DNA from: Serinus canaria
Taxonomy: Eukaryota; Chordata; Aves; Passeriformes; Fringillidae
Length of the DNA stretch: 64,000 bases
Assembly (NCBI RefSeq): GCF_022539315.1
Contig: NC_066343.1
Location: 38,700,706 to 38,764,705, forward strand
Reading direction: 5' to 3'
Shown here: positions 26,041 through 38,433 of the stretch, piece after piece
Layout of the letters: every line of letters starts with the position of its first letter
Position numbering within the stretch: position 1 is the first letter of the stretch
Notes under the pieces: generated by a model
What the model was told of the DNA's origin: nothing
Databases searched by the model: none
Seen by the model: the letters and a program-made list of their open reading frames with translations, nothing else
Made by a program: the position numbers and the translations under genes

Positions 26041-26840
26041 GGCTGAGCCACTGGTGCCAGTTATGGGGTTCGGCTGTTCGTCTCTGCTCCCACACATGCT
26101 TAGGATGGTTCTTGCATGCTGGGCCTCAAAAGATGAGTCTGGACTCTAGGTTTTTTCGGTCTTCAGAATTGTTTATTGTTTCTTATCTACAAAGTCCCTT
26201 CTCTGCCCGATCTGGATCTGACCAGCACGTCAGCCAAAGGCACTCTGACCACCCCCAAGGCGGTCACGTCTTTTATAACAAAAACTACGTGTATCATATT
26301 TACTTTTTATCCCCAATACCTATCACCCTCGTCACCAAGTACACCCTCACCCCAGACCAATCCACAAGTGCCAACACCACCACAGAAGATGGATGACAAG
26401 AAGAAGAAAGAAGAGTCTTGTGACACACCCTGATTCCTCCATCTTGTCTCCATAACCCCCCTGTACCAAAACCCCAAAATCTGTGATTTACCCTATAATT
26501 ATGTCTTCCCTTCACCATTCACACCAAGTGATTCCCACAGGTTCCATTTCCTCATACATCGGTGGCACATCCCTAGATGGATCAAAATCAAGCCACCAAG
26601 TGCTTTTGGCAACATTCCAAGACTCCCAAGCCCCCCCAAGGGTTCTCTCGGTAGCTCTGGACATCAGGAGTGATGTGCTGGGTTCCCACAGTCAATGTGT
26701 GCCAGTGGGTGGGAGGTGTTCCTCTGTCGGGCTGAACATTGCATGGAAGCCCACCCTGCATGTAGGACCAATGCCCAACAGAGCCTTCGTGGAGTGACCA
26801 GCAGACTTGGACTTCAATTAGCAGATCACAACATCCCAGC
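26040..26840 (-). mobile_element. endogenous-retrovirus LTR-like segment, minus strand
   Basis: Read on the - strand, this has the order of an LTR: a TATA box TTATAAAAG (+ strand 26271-26279) and, about 100 nt further, a polyadenylation signal AATAAA (+ strand TTTATT at 26172-26177) followed by a U5-like stretch. The wording around it (TTATCTACAAAGTCCCTTCT, CCTCCATCTTGTCTCCATAA on the + strand) is like LTRs repeated in passerine genomes, from memory. I could not fix either terminus. No gag, pol or env frame is attached, so it is probably a solo or truncated LTR. Confidence 0.6.
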
Positions 26841-26875
26841 TGCCTTTTGTTTATGACAGGCAGTGAGTAAAAACA

Positions 26876-27215
26876 CAAAATCATAGAATTGTTTCACTGG
26901 TAAAAGATATCTAAGATCTTTAGCCATTAACCTAACAATGCCAAGTCCACCACTAGACTACATCCTGCACCACATCTGAACACTTTTTAAATTGCTCCAA
27001 GGATAGTGACTCAAGTACCTTCCTGGACAGACCATTCCGATGCTTGATAATCCTCTCAGTGAAAAAATCTTTCCTGGTATCCTGTCTAAAAACTCCCCCA
27101 ATGCAACTTGAGGTAATTTCCTCTTGTCCTGTCACTTGTTACTTACAAAAAGACATTGACCCCCACCTGGCTACAGCCTCCTTTCAAGTATTTGAAACCT
27201 GGATATAACTACAAC
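26876..27215 (-). mobile_element. CR1 LINE 3' part, minus strand
   Basis: It starts at its 3' tail (AAATCATAGAATTGTTTCAC) and continues with CCATTAACCTAACAATGCCA, AAGTCCACCACTAGACTACA, CCTCTTGTCCTGTCACTTGT and CCCCCACCTGGCTACAGCC. This is the CR1 3' region of a different subfamily from the copy at 13.5 kb. It is 5' truncated. Confidence 0.9.
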
Positions 27216-30200
27216 ATTATCCTTGCGAAATTTAGTGACTCACATCCCAAGGATTTATGCTCACTCTTAGTAGGTGCTCATACAAATGAAATAACATAAT
27301 TGGAGAACAACAACAAAATTTTAGGAGTATTTTCCAATTTGAGAGTGGAAAGAATGTGTCTGAGATCCCAGCTTTATGTGTGGGAAGCCTTATGTGTTGA
27401 TGGAGCTCTGGGGTTTGCAGGAAGAGACATTTAAGCCGAATGTGTCTGCTGGAGACTGATTAACTCTCAGGAAATTTGAAAAGACATTTTCTCATTCCCA
27501 GCTGAAAAGTTTGATATGTCTCTAAGTGCTAAGGATTTAAAATATTCCAAAGGAAGAAGAGAAGAGATTATGATATGGCAAAGTAAGGATATGGAAAAGG
27601 GATTTCAGAAGCTTATATGTGCTTATTTTTAATGCATGAAAACCAGAGGGAGATGGAGACATGACACAGTTCAGGTAAAACAGATACAGTTTACTTTCTG
27701 TGATCACTAAAAACTCTGTTTCTAAAATTCAGTTACTCAGAGAATTTTTGAGCTAATTAAATTTTGGTATTGACTTGATTGGAATAAAGAATTTTCCTGG
27801 TATGCAGGGAGAAGAAGCAGTACAATGCTGTTTCCTGCAAAAGACCACTTAGCACTTCAAGGCTATGGCCATGTACAGCATGAATCCTAGCTTGTTCTGT
27901 CTTCTTCTTTTTAGTGATATCCTTGAAAGCTTCTTTCATAATGTAGGTCAATGCACTTTCCAGGCTGAGGTTTGTAAGATGGGATGGGACACAAAATATT
28001 GATTGCTATAATGAAAGCTATGATGACTGGTAGTACACTTAGAATGCATTGCCTGATAGTATTATATATGTAAAATAGTCACATGCCCACATCATGCCAG
28101 TTATTAAAATAATCCCCTTAGGAATTATGAAACTGTGAAAAAGCAGCCCACGTGGCATTCTGAGGAGCGTAGCATGTTTCAAAGCTGCAAGACTGATCTG
28201 AGGAGAATCTGTGTGGTATTTTTATGCGTCTGAAATTTCATTATTTTCACCAAACGCCTGGCTGCCAGTAAATATATTAGAACAAAATAAACAGCAGGAG
28301 GTTGCACACCAGTGCTGTGGAAGTGCTGGAGGAGAAAGCCATTTTTGTGGACAGGACATTTTCCAGGCAGCACTGAGTGGCAACCAAATGTCATATTTAC
28401 ATTGTGTTTCCCTGGCGGCTCTCCTTTTGAAAGGGTGTCTTTGATGATGAGGCAAGCCTTGGCCTAACGGAGTGGTCAAGGAGGTGTCTTTCAATGAGTA
28501 TTGACCATGAAATGCCAGCCGGAATCATTAAATAATACTTAACCTTCTTTCTCTGCTTTGTTTAATTTACTCTGTTGTCAGCAATTAACCCACAAATGAG
28601 GTGATACCAGAGGTATCTATATGATAGCAAAAGTATCCAGTGTGTTGCTTTATACTGACACAATTTCCATGTTAATATATTTCTTTTCTCACAGCCTGGA
28701 AAAGGCCTAGGGCTTGTGCTACTGAACCAGGGAGAGTTTGTAACCTCACTTAGCAAGTGTCGACAGATCTAGGAAAGATATGAGGAGCTATTTAACTTAG
28801 CCACAACATACTCTCCTCTAGCAGAAACAGATTGTTTAAAACCCTGCAGCAAAATAAGCTTGTATTATTTCCCTTAATTAATGGACCATATTTACTCTGT
28901 GTGTGCAGATGTTGCTGTTTGCAGTATTGTTTAATATCTTCAGTTAAATGAAGTGCTGTGGAAGTTTTATCCCAGGGAAAGTCCTGTGCTACAGTTTTCT
29001 GTCCTATTAAATATTCTCTGTTTGTTGTGTCTGAGATTATAGGTGGCCACAATCCTCTTGTATTTTTAGTTGGAAAGGGCTACAGACACAAGCCGTGAAA
29101 ACTCACGATGCCTGTTAAGACTTAATCGGTGTGCTAATGATGTGTTGCACTTTTATTGTGAGGTCAACATTAACAGGTCGAAATCTAAACAAAGGAAAGG
29201 CAGGACCGGAGCTCTCCATTACTTTGACCTTGTTAAATAAAAATACAGTAGTGAAAGTCACTGTATTTTAAAAAAAGTTTCTAAGAGTCCTGCAAGGAAC
29301 TGGAGGATTTTGGTTTCAGAATAATTTGAACAGTGTAAAGTTAAGAAGGCAGGAGATCCTGCAGTGAACAATAGATACAAAACAGCGCACCAAATACACT
29401 CTTTGAGTGAACAGAGTCTCTTTCATGCAGTGAACAAGGCACAGATGTGAGGGGAAAAAAGCTTATACCTAAAGATTGCATCATACTTTATAAGAATTTG
29501 AGGCCTGAAGAGAGTCTGTACAGGCAATTTCAAGTTGTTAAATGCAGGTTTACACTAATGCAATTTTTTATGGAGCACATAGTTAGGTCTTTCACTGCAA
29601 TCCAGGAACCAGTAAATGCTATTTCAGTCTCACTATCTTCCAAGTATTTCATCAAGTTATATGTGTTGAAAAAAGAAGAAAAAATCTGACAAGGGCTTTT
29701 TCATCTCTGTACTAAGACATGTAGAGCACACAGACATTTTGACAGGGTAACTGTAAAATACTCTTAATTTATTTACATAATAAGAAAGCTCAACGTTCCG
29801 TAAGATATCCTCATCAAGAATTCAAACCTCTTTTTTTATCTTGTTCTTATTTTGATAGGAAAGAATGCAAAAATATCAGGTTTATAGCAGAACAAGAAAT
29901 AGTAACTTGAAAAAAACAAACTTATCTCCATTGTTAGATCCTCCACTTCTTCAGAATATAAATTGCTTTTATTTTAAGTTTTTTAAAAGGGCTGTTATTC
30001 ATGCTTTTGTTCGCTCTTTGTATTATGGCAAAAAGGGATAATTGCTCTTCCATTCTATAGACCTTGGGAGACACAAAGTTCCAAAAAGCAGAAGGAGGAT
30101 TGCAAATTTGAAGTCTGTGATGTTTGGGATCATAATCGAAATTATGAAAGTAACTCTCTTTAATGTCACAAAGAGATTAAAAAAATATATCATTCATGTA

Positions 30201-30624
30201 CTCATTAGCCTAGAAATGGACCAAAGAAAGAATTAATTTTGAGATGTTTGTAATGTAAACATGCAAAAGAAAATTCCTGTCTGCCATTTAGTTTTTCCCT
30301 GCAGCAATTGCTAAAAATTGCCAGAGAATTACAGAATATATACAAATATGAAACACAGCATTTTGGTGATTCAGCAAAAAGAAAAAAAGCTTAAAAAAAA
30401 GACTGGCTTCATTAGTAGTTTTATAAGAAAAAGCCACAGTAATTGCTGTCTTCAACGTTCCTCAGTTTTGCAGGGGGTTCAACATCCTGTTACCTGTGTT
30501 CTGAGTGGAAACAGAACAAACCAATTGCCCATAAGTTTAGGTCCTGGCCAGACAATAAAAATTCTGTTTTAAAAGTTTCTCTGGCTTTACTTATGCTGTC
30601 TTCCAAGACCTAATGGATTTTAAT
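27216..30624. other. intergenic sequence without a supported gene
   Basis: AT-rich with no reading frame of note. Two patches, about 28.1-28.5 and 29.05-29.27 kb, contain more CpG and TAAT-type motifs than their surroundings and could be conserved non-coding elements. I cannot test this without an alignment. Confidence 0.5.
29240..29269. repeat. perfect 10-bp inverted repeat
   Basis: AAAATACAGT (29240-29249) and ACTGTATTTT (29260-29269) pair exactly across a 10-nt loop. It sits at the right edge of the CpG- and TAAT-containing patch. Confidence 0.7.
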
Positions 30625-30868
30625 ACGGGGATTAAACTAAGATAGAGGAAGATTTGGAATAGATGATAGGAAGAAAGTCTTTACTGTGATGGTGGTGAGG
30701 CACTGGAACAAGATGCTCAGAGAGCATCCCCATCCTTTGAATTGTTTGAGGCTAGGCTGGATGGGGCTTGAGCACCCTGGTTTAGTGGGAGGTGAACCTC
30801 CCCATGGTAGGGGGTTTGGAACTACATCTCTTTAAGGCCTTTTCTGACTCAGAACATGCAATGATAAT
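30625..30868 (+). mobile_element. CR1 LINE 3'-end fragment
   Basis: GATGATAGGAAGAAAGTCTT, GTGATGGTGGTGAGGCACTG, GAACAAGATGCTCAGAGAGC, GGCTGGATGGGGCTTGAGCA and TGGTAGGGGGTTTGGAACTA are, in this order, the last 240 bp of CR1. It decays into AATGATAATAT at the end instead of a clean ATTCTATGA tail. Confidence 0.92.
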
Positions 30869-31013
30869 ATACAAGGATAATATACACAACCTAATATACA
30901 AGGTGAGAATTGAAATAATGGAATTTGTGAAATATCAGCCTGTGTTTCAGAGTGTAGATGTTCACTTGATCAAGTTCCCTCTTTTAAGATATTTCATTAA
31001 CTTTTCCTTTTAT

Positions 31014-31052
31014 TAAAAAAAAAAAAGAAAAAGAAAAAAGGAAAAAAAAAGA
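31014..31052 (+). repeat. A-rich low-complexity tract
   Basis: Runs of A broken by single G, directly left of the GC-richer block at 31.05-31.6 kb. It could be an insertion-associated A tract or a simple repeat. Confidence 0.7.
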
Positions 31053-31610
31053 ATGGAGATTGGCTTGGTTGAAAGATGGCAGTCACACACTGAGCTAGTT
31101 TTCACAGCCTTTCTCTCCTCTGCAGACCCTGAAGATGCACTCTGTACCCTGCCATCCCTCCTGGGAGCGGACACAACAGCTGTGGGCTGTGATGTGCAGG
31201 GGCACAGCCCAACAGGCAAATGCTGTCTGCCCACAGACAGGTCCAATGCACAGAAAACTGCATGTGTGGAGAGAGAGAGAAGTATTGGGAAAGCATATTC
31301 TGGGGGCTGGGACAGTATAGGAACATTGGAGATGGCAAGATTCCCATGCCAAGGCCAGAGATGATACCAAATGGCCTCAGGGGTGCAGCTGGAATGGATG
31401 GGAGAGCAGAATATGATGAGTCTCTGTGGGCAGGCAGAAAGCTGCAAGGGCAGGCCAGGGAGAACCACTCTGGGGCTGCACAGAGGAACTGGAGGAGAGT
31501 TCACAAGGCACAGGATCTTTCTGGAGACCCCACAATGCATGAGAACAGCCTCACTCTGGGGATCTCATAAGTTCATACCACGCTCCTCAGGCTCAGGAAG
31601 AATTCATATT
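31053..31610. other. unidentified GC-richer block
   Basis: Open frames overlap on both strands (the longest is 175 codons on the -, 31013-31540). None carries a recognisable domain, and the longest ends in the A-rich tract read backwards (Phe/Leu-rich). It is more likely an old repeat or a compositionally biased segment than a gene. Confidence 0.35.
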
Positions 31611-34600
31611 CACTCTCATGCAATCTGCTTCAGCATTCTGACACAAAAATTACCTGACTGAGGGGATTGGTGTGTCTTCTCTTTCCTTTATGCTTGTGTA
31701 ATATGAGAAGACAATATTCCCTGACACATGCACACCGTTACAAAAGTACTGAACTCTTAAGACCTTATTGTAGAGAAGTATGGGGAGAAGAGAGAAGCAG
31801 ATTGAGGCATATTCTAGGCCTGGAACAACTATTTTTAAGCTTTGTTCTCTGTTTTCTCTGTTCTCATTTGGCTTTCTACCATGGGGGAAGAGGGATAACA
31901 TTTAATATTCACATGATGTTTAGCTCTATGGGTTTTTTTTTCCATTTCTTTGAGATTGGAGGATTCTCATTAAACAAATTAACCAATTTTCATCTGAGAA
32001 AAGACAAGAATGATGCTGTGGTTTGGGAGCATAACCCCACTGATGATTCTGATTTGCCACAAGAAACCTCCCCTCAAAGGGGCAAGGTCTGAACTTTAAA
32101 TTTTTTTTCTGTAGTAGTCTAGCAGACATTGCTGTTCTCAAAAAAGAACAATCTTCTATTTCAGTTTTGTACTTATGGTTCAAAACCATGAGCTGAACTA
32201 AGAGATTACACAACAGTGGTGCTAAGGAGCTGGCAGGAAAATAGATGTAATTTCAAACTCTTTGATAAGACCTGAATTTTAATCTGTTGGGGAGAATATA
32301 TTTTACAGAGTTGGAGCAGTTTTATCTAATTAGATTAAATATATATAAAATATTTTTCTTTGCTTTGAACTGTTCTTACACATTATTCCTATTATAACAG
32401 CTTTCGAAGAAACAGTATCACAATGTGATTGCATGTTGTGAGAGTTAACAATTCAGCCTACACTTTGCTAAAAAGTTGGCTGTATAATCCATTCTGTCCT
32501 GTGACATGAGATACATTTATTTCTTTGAAATCCATGAATTATGGCATAAACACATAAGGAAGCAATTTTTATTAATTATTGATTCTATTTTTATCATTGC
32601 TGCAGTCTTTAGTTTTGAAGTTTTATAATCTCAGTTTATACAATCTCTTCCAATTTTTTAACTGCAGATTTTACTGCAATTGCAGGAGAAGAGAAGCAGG
32701 ACAGTATTCTGTCATACTACACTCCATATGAAATACAAGGAAATGTTACAGCTAACCTCTTGTTAAATATTACTGTGCGTTATATATTACTTAATAATAA
32801 CCTGTGTGTTAAATATTACTTTAGCACTTCTTTTTTTTTTAATATACAGGTACCTTCTGTACTTGATTCAAGACAACAGTGCTCAGCATCTGCTGGACTT
32901 AGCACTGTAATGGGGAGAAAAGCACAGTGAAACCTGTGCTCGGGTAATGCCTGAACAATACCATGACCAGTAACAAAGGCAGATGATAAAAATTTCAGTT
33001 TTTCTCAAATTGACCAGAAAGGACACTGTTGAAAGATTTTGGTTAATGTAGTAAACTGCCAGGTCTACTAACTGAGAAATAAGCCCTATTTCAAATACTT
33101 GATAATAGGGCATATGAAGAAAATTTAGGGGTTTGAAGATGATTATATTGCATAGAGGAAGATGCCCTGGGCCTAAGCAATATCCTGCAACCCTACTGTG
33201 CTACATTAGGCTTTCTCATGGAAGCAAACTTATTTTAATGTGAATTACCAGGCATTGTACTACCTCAGTAACAATTCATGAAACAACTCCATACAGCAAG
33301 GAAAACAGCATCAGTTATTTGCAATGTACTACTGCAAATAGAGAATTTCTTCATTTTGCTCCAGTCACTAAGAAAATATTTTTCTCTGAACCTGCTGAAA
33401 GTATTTTTAGTTTGAAAAAGATTATCAAGGTTCCCACGGCTTTTGTAGGTCTATGGAATCTTGTTTCCTCTATTTCACAAACGTTCATAAGGAGTATATA
33501 TAGATTTAAATACGGAGGTTATGTATCTTTTCATTAACTTCTCTGTCTTCGCTTTCTTTTAATTCTGGCAGCATATATTTAGCAGTCCCTTTAATAATGT
33601 TTCTCCTTCTGACTGGCTGTGCCTAAATATAGGAAAGTCAGAGATGCAGGTTGAGACACTGCAGCTGTAATGCATTTCTATGAAAAAGACAAAAATCTTA
33701 TTAATCTGCAGACAACTTTGTACTTGTCTGTGGTGTAATGTGAGTGTATGAAAAGGCTCTGTCCCTCATTTAGCAACTACTTGAATATGGCCTTGGGATA
33801 GGGGATTCCAGAACAAGCTACATATGATGCCAGGAAGGAGAGACTCTCAGAAAGTAGTTGAAGCAGACACTGGCTTTTGCACCCAACCACTTAGAGGATA
33901 TAAGTACATAGGTGCAGTACATATCAATAAAGGATCCATTCTGACTAAAACTGGCCTTGCAATTACAGTGTTGATTACTATCTGACATTCAGGCAAATCA
34001 CTATCCCTTTTTGATGTTTCCCTGTCAGCTCTTTAACTGAACCTAATGATTCACTCTTCTTAGCTATGCAAATCCAACTGAAAAAACTGCAAGACTGAGG
34101 GGCAAGTTAAAATTTGTGTAATGACAGCTATAGCCTGTGAGTCAAAATTTATCCCTTGAACTATTTGATTTTACAGCAAATGAAAGCCAAACATTCTCTC
34201 AAATGCTTGCATATTTGTGATGATTAACCATCTCTTCAGAGACCAACTGCATTTTTTCTCTCTTCTTATGTTCACAATGGTAAGTCAAGAGTCTGAGCCT
34301 TGATCTTTTGTGGTGGATATGATTCTGACACTGTTCCCCAAACCAAAGAATCATGAGTGTTGAGTATTGTTGGGTTCAAATGCCAGTATTAAGCTTGCTC
34401 TGCCTGAGGACTCTCAATCTTGTCAACCAAGAAGACTTGAAAAATGTCTGCAGCCCCTTTTTTTGTGTAGGTGAGTTTGGACATGCACAGATGTGAGGAG
34501 AGACAATAACACGAACATCTGGCCAATAAAACAAATTCAGAAATTTGAGATCCCAGGTGCAGCTGGCTATCAATCTACCTGACACATTCACCAGCACAAA

Positions 34601-37600
34601 ACCACAAGCTTTTGTCATATAACCTTTTCTCTCAAACATCCCTCCATTTTTCTCTCTTTTTAGTTAATATCATGCATTCATCACTCCTTATTTTAAATAA
34701 ATAGAAGCAAGTAGTGGGGCATATATTTACTTAGGAAAGCAAATAAATCTAGTTTTAAGACTTACAACTGTACATACAAGAGAAAGCAGAAAGAAAACTA
34801 AGTCATAACTGCAAAGAGAATCTGACAACCCTTTAACTGCACCTGTGTGACTTTCTTCACCATGTTCTTCAGAGACTGTTTTGCCTGTTTACCAAAACAA
34901 TGAACAAAAACCATCCTTCTGTGCAAATACTCTGTTTTAAAGTGTTGCTGAGGAGTACCTTAGATATGCCAAGCAGTGCATCTTTTTGACCTCACAATTT
35001 TTATCGATATCTAGTTTCTCTCCAGGTTCCTATTATTCTGTTCTTCAAGCATATTCACAGAAGCAGCCCTTTAACTCACTGGGATGGGTCACAGGCCCAG
35101 ACTACCATACTAATTTGATTCTATGAGATACAGCCACAATTAACATATTTGCAGAATTTTATAAATAAAGCAAAAAAAAAAAAAAATTAAATCACAGGTG
35201 TTTTCATCTAACATAAAAGTAGTTACATTATCACATTAACACAGTGTTTGTAGGATATTTATGTTCCTTTATCTATGTGTTTCCACCCATGGATTGAAAT
35301 CCAGTGAAATTGCAATTCACTCCTTCACAGGACAGATACCTTGAACAGCAGAAAATGGTCTTGGTGTACAGGAACCAGACTTTCCAATTGGCAACAAATG
35401 TTACAAATTTAACAGTAAATGTTGAAAATAACTCTCAATTTTGTGGTAACCAAAATGAGATTCCAAAAATCTGGAAAAAATTTTTAAAGTAAAGCTAAAA
35501 CTAAATGACCCCATCCTTGATTTGTTCAACAGGTTAATGGAAATTCTTTCCCTTTCTTCATGAGAACTGACTGAAGTGTCAGTACTGTGGTGTCCAAACT
35601 GAATATTTCTGTAAAATGTTGTTGTTTGATAACTTCGGGGTGGGGAAACACAGTCGGTAAATTTCTGATCTTCTCTGAACAGCTGGATCTGCACATGAGA
35701 AGTAGGAGCTTGTGGGGTACAATGTAAATCTATATCAGCTAAAAGAAGAATTTTGATTCAGGTGTGGTTTGAAGAGAAGATTTGGTCCAGCTTTTATTTT
35801 ACTAATCATTTTACTTAATTGCTAGTTAATTCATGTTGATTTTCTACTCAATCTTCTCTATTGTAATACTGAGTAGCTTTTAGGCCAAGGAAAGTTTTGT
35901 TTGCCAATGTCATAGAACAGCTACAGTTTTTCCTATGCAAGCGAGCTGTGCAGGGAAGCATTACAACATCCTTCATTACAAATCAACAATGTCACATTGT
36001 TGTGCGAGCTGTGTCACCTTTCCACAAGTTTTGGCATGCCAGAAGAAGCTGAATGGGTAGTTCAAGGATTTTGTTAATGGATAAACCCCTTTTTATGTAG
36101 TTCATTGGTTTGGACAGCTGGCTCCTTCCAGAAATTATATATGATAAATTGATATGACACATTGGCTTGTTTTTACTCCCCTTCTGGGAAGCAAATTGGT
36201 GGTCTCAAGTCAAAGGCCAGTTTGAAGGGCTGCAGTAACAAAATCCACCAGACAACAAGCAATACCCTGGCATCTGCAGCTAAAGGAGTTGCAAGCAGGC
36301 CAGAGGACCCACCACTTGAATGAGGGGGCCCCAATTTCCTGGTGAGCTGCTGCTAATGAGGATGTGTAGGGAGATGCACTTGCTGCACAGCAGCACTGCC
36401 ATAACAGGGCTGTCTGTAGGGAAGGAAAGCAAAGTCCAAGCATCTTCCAAGAAGGTGCTGCGGCAGCTGACCCCCAGGAGATTGAGGGAGAGCCAGGTGA
36501 AGTGCCCCCGGGGTCAGCTTGGATAGTGTAGGAAGCTGAAAAGGTTTGGGAGCTGCTCTGCCTTGCTCTGACAAAAATTGATAGCAGAAGCAGAGAAACA
36601 TCCCATGCCTGAAATATGGGGCTCCAGGCGAAGTTTGAGGGTTTGTTTTTCCCATAAAAACTAAACTAATATTCACCCAGACTTGGTACAATTTATTTCA
36701 CTTCCTCCCTGCTAAATGTTGACTTTTGCCCAATTAAACTATTTTGATTTTATTTCTTTTTTTTTTTAATCTTTTCAGTCAGAAGTAATGCAAAATGAAT
36801 CTATGACTATTGCACAACATTGACAAAAATGCAGTTTTCTACTTCCCTTTTGTTCTAAAGCATGTAGGAAGATTGATTTTCTGTATTCATGTCTTCCAGC
36901 AAACTTTCTAAGTATGTAGTACTAATCCAAAAGGCTAGGAAAATTTCTGGCTTAAAGGTAAAAACTGTTGAATGCACTGTATAGCTGAAAGAAAAGGTTT
37001 ATTACAAAAATAGTTCAATAAACTTAATTCTTTATGCTGTGGTCCTTGGAGGTTCCCCGGTAATGCAGTCCTCATGTAGTACTCCATGCGATTCCTGGGC
37101 CACTTGGAGAAGAAATCATAGATACAATGTTACAGCTGTCTGCATATCTCGCATAAAACACATGTGATTCATCACAAATGAATGAATCCCTAGGATTATG
37201 ACTGGGAATTAAACAAGGTAATTAGTTCTCCTCTTCATCTCTGCTGGAAGTTGCATGTTCTTAAGCACTTAGTTTATCCTCCTGTTTATCATCCACCGCA
37301 CTGTGAGTGCCGTGTGGGTGCTATCTTCACATGACAGGAGGAGAATGGGAGCCTTGTGTCAGCCACAGAAACCTGTGCATGGTCCCTCTTGTTTATGGGC
37401 TAGGTTTATGGAAGACAAATTGCAGCCTGGTTTCAGATACCTTAAGGGAAAAACCTGGGATATGAATCTAAAGCAGACATTCAAGAAAAAAGGCATTTTA
37501 AGGATCTTGTTACCAGGCAAAATTATTTGATTCAGAAGTTGCAGGTTTAATGAGGTTTGCAACAGTATACTCAATGAACTAACATTCAGAAAACAGGCAA

Positions 37601-38126
37601 TAAACTTCTTGGATTGCTTAACTGTAACATATCTCTTGTGAAACTATGACTGCAATGCTTATTCCACCCTTTATTAACCTAGAGGTGAGTGAGAAGCTTT
37701 TAGTGGGTTCTGTGGGTGCTTTTCCTCAGAATGCAGATAAAATTACTTTTGTTTTCATCTTGGATGAGATGCATCACAGTTTTCCAAATGTTTGACTCTT
37801 TTCTTCTTTTTTTTTTTGACAAAAATGTTGTTCCAGCCATGAATAGAAATATTGACAATAAAACACTTTTCGCTGAAAACTGTCCATCAAAATGAATCCT
37901 ACATCCTTATCCATATATCCTGTAGTTTGTATTGTTTAATGGGGTGAAATTGGACCCAAATTCCCTAATGCAACCCATATTTTTTAGGTTTTTTGAAAAA
38001 GTTGTTATTTGCAAACTAATACTTCAAGCTACATTTCTATAGTGCTATGCACAGGAACTTTCTATTTAATTTTCTATGTTAATTGTGTGGCTAATATTTC
38101 TCCTATTTTCTAGGAGAAATATGACT
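31611..38126. other. intergenic sequence without a supported gene
   Basis: Mostly AT-rich. A GC-richer patch at about 36.2-36.66 kb has opposing open frames of up to 112 codons, without recognisable content. I could not assign the rest to any feature. Confidence 0.55.
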
Positions 38127-38132
38127 GTAACT
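38127..38132. repeat. target-site duplication, left copy (GTAACT)
   Basis: An exact 6-bp match to 38428-38433, immediately outside the TG/CA ends of the solo LTR. Confidence 0.85.
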
Positions 38133-38427
38133 TGTCGCTACCGAACATGAAAGAACCAGACGCACACCTTGCTCCAAGGTGAAGAGCAAAAAAAAGAGCA
38201 TTTATTTCCTGACCCCAACATTTATAGTTTTCCAAAAGTGACAGTGGATTGCAGGCTGACAGTGCCACCTCTCCAATGCTACTGGACAAACTACCAGTCC
38301 ATCAAGTCTCTCCTCCTCCATAAAGGAATGCAAAGCAATGTGTTATCTACAGAAAGTGTGTGAGAAAGTTCTCCACAAGGAGGTAAACATCAGAAGGCTT
38401 AGAAAATATTAGAAAATCAGGGCGACA
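38133..38427 (-). mobile_element. solo LTR of an endogenous retrovirus, 295 bp, minus strand
   Basis: The element starts TGTCGC and ends GCGACA, a perfect 6-bp terminal inverted repeat of TG...CA type, and is flanked by GTAACT on both sides. Read on the - strand it has a TATA box (CTATAAATG; + strand TTTATA at 38221-38226). An AATAAA follows 15 nt later (+ strand TTTATT at 38201-38206), and about 70 nt of U5 run to the ACA end. No internal retroviral genes are present, so this is what recombination between two LTRs leaves. A 6-bp duplication is typical of class II (ERVK-like) elements; the class is inferred from that alone. An open frame of 64 codons on the + strand inside it is meaningless. 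Confidence 0.9.
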
Positions 38428-38433
38428 GTAACT
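38428..38433. repeat. target-site duplication, right copy (GTAACT)
   Basis: The right partner of the 38127-38132 copy, next to the GCGACA end of the LTR. Confidence 0.85.

Noticed and set aside
26046..26596. AGCCAC at 26046-26051 and 26591-26596 as target duplications of the 26-kb LTR
   Set aside because: It would give a TG...CA element of 539 bp, but I compared many end pairs, so a chance 6-bp match is quite possible. The ends show no inverted repeat, and LTR-like sequence seems to continue to the right.
31013..31540. A 175-codon - strand frame
   Set aside because: It ends in an A-rich tract read backwards, several competing frames overlap it, and no domain is recognisable.
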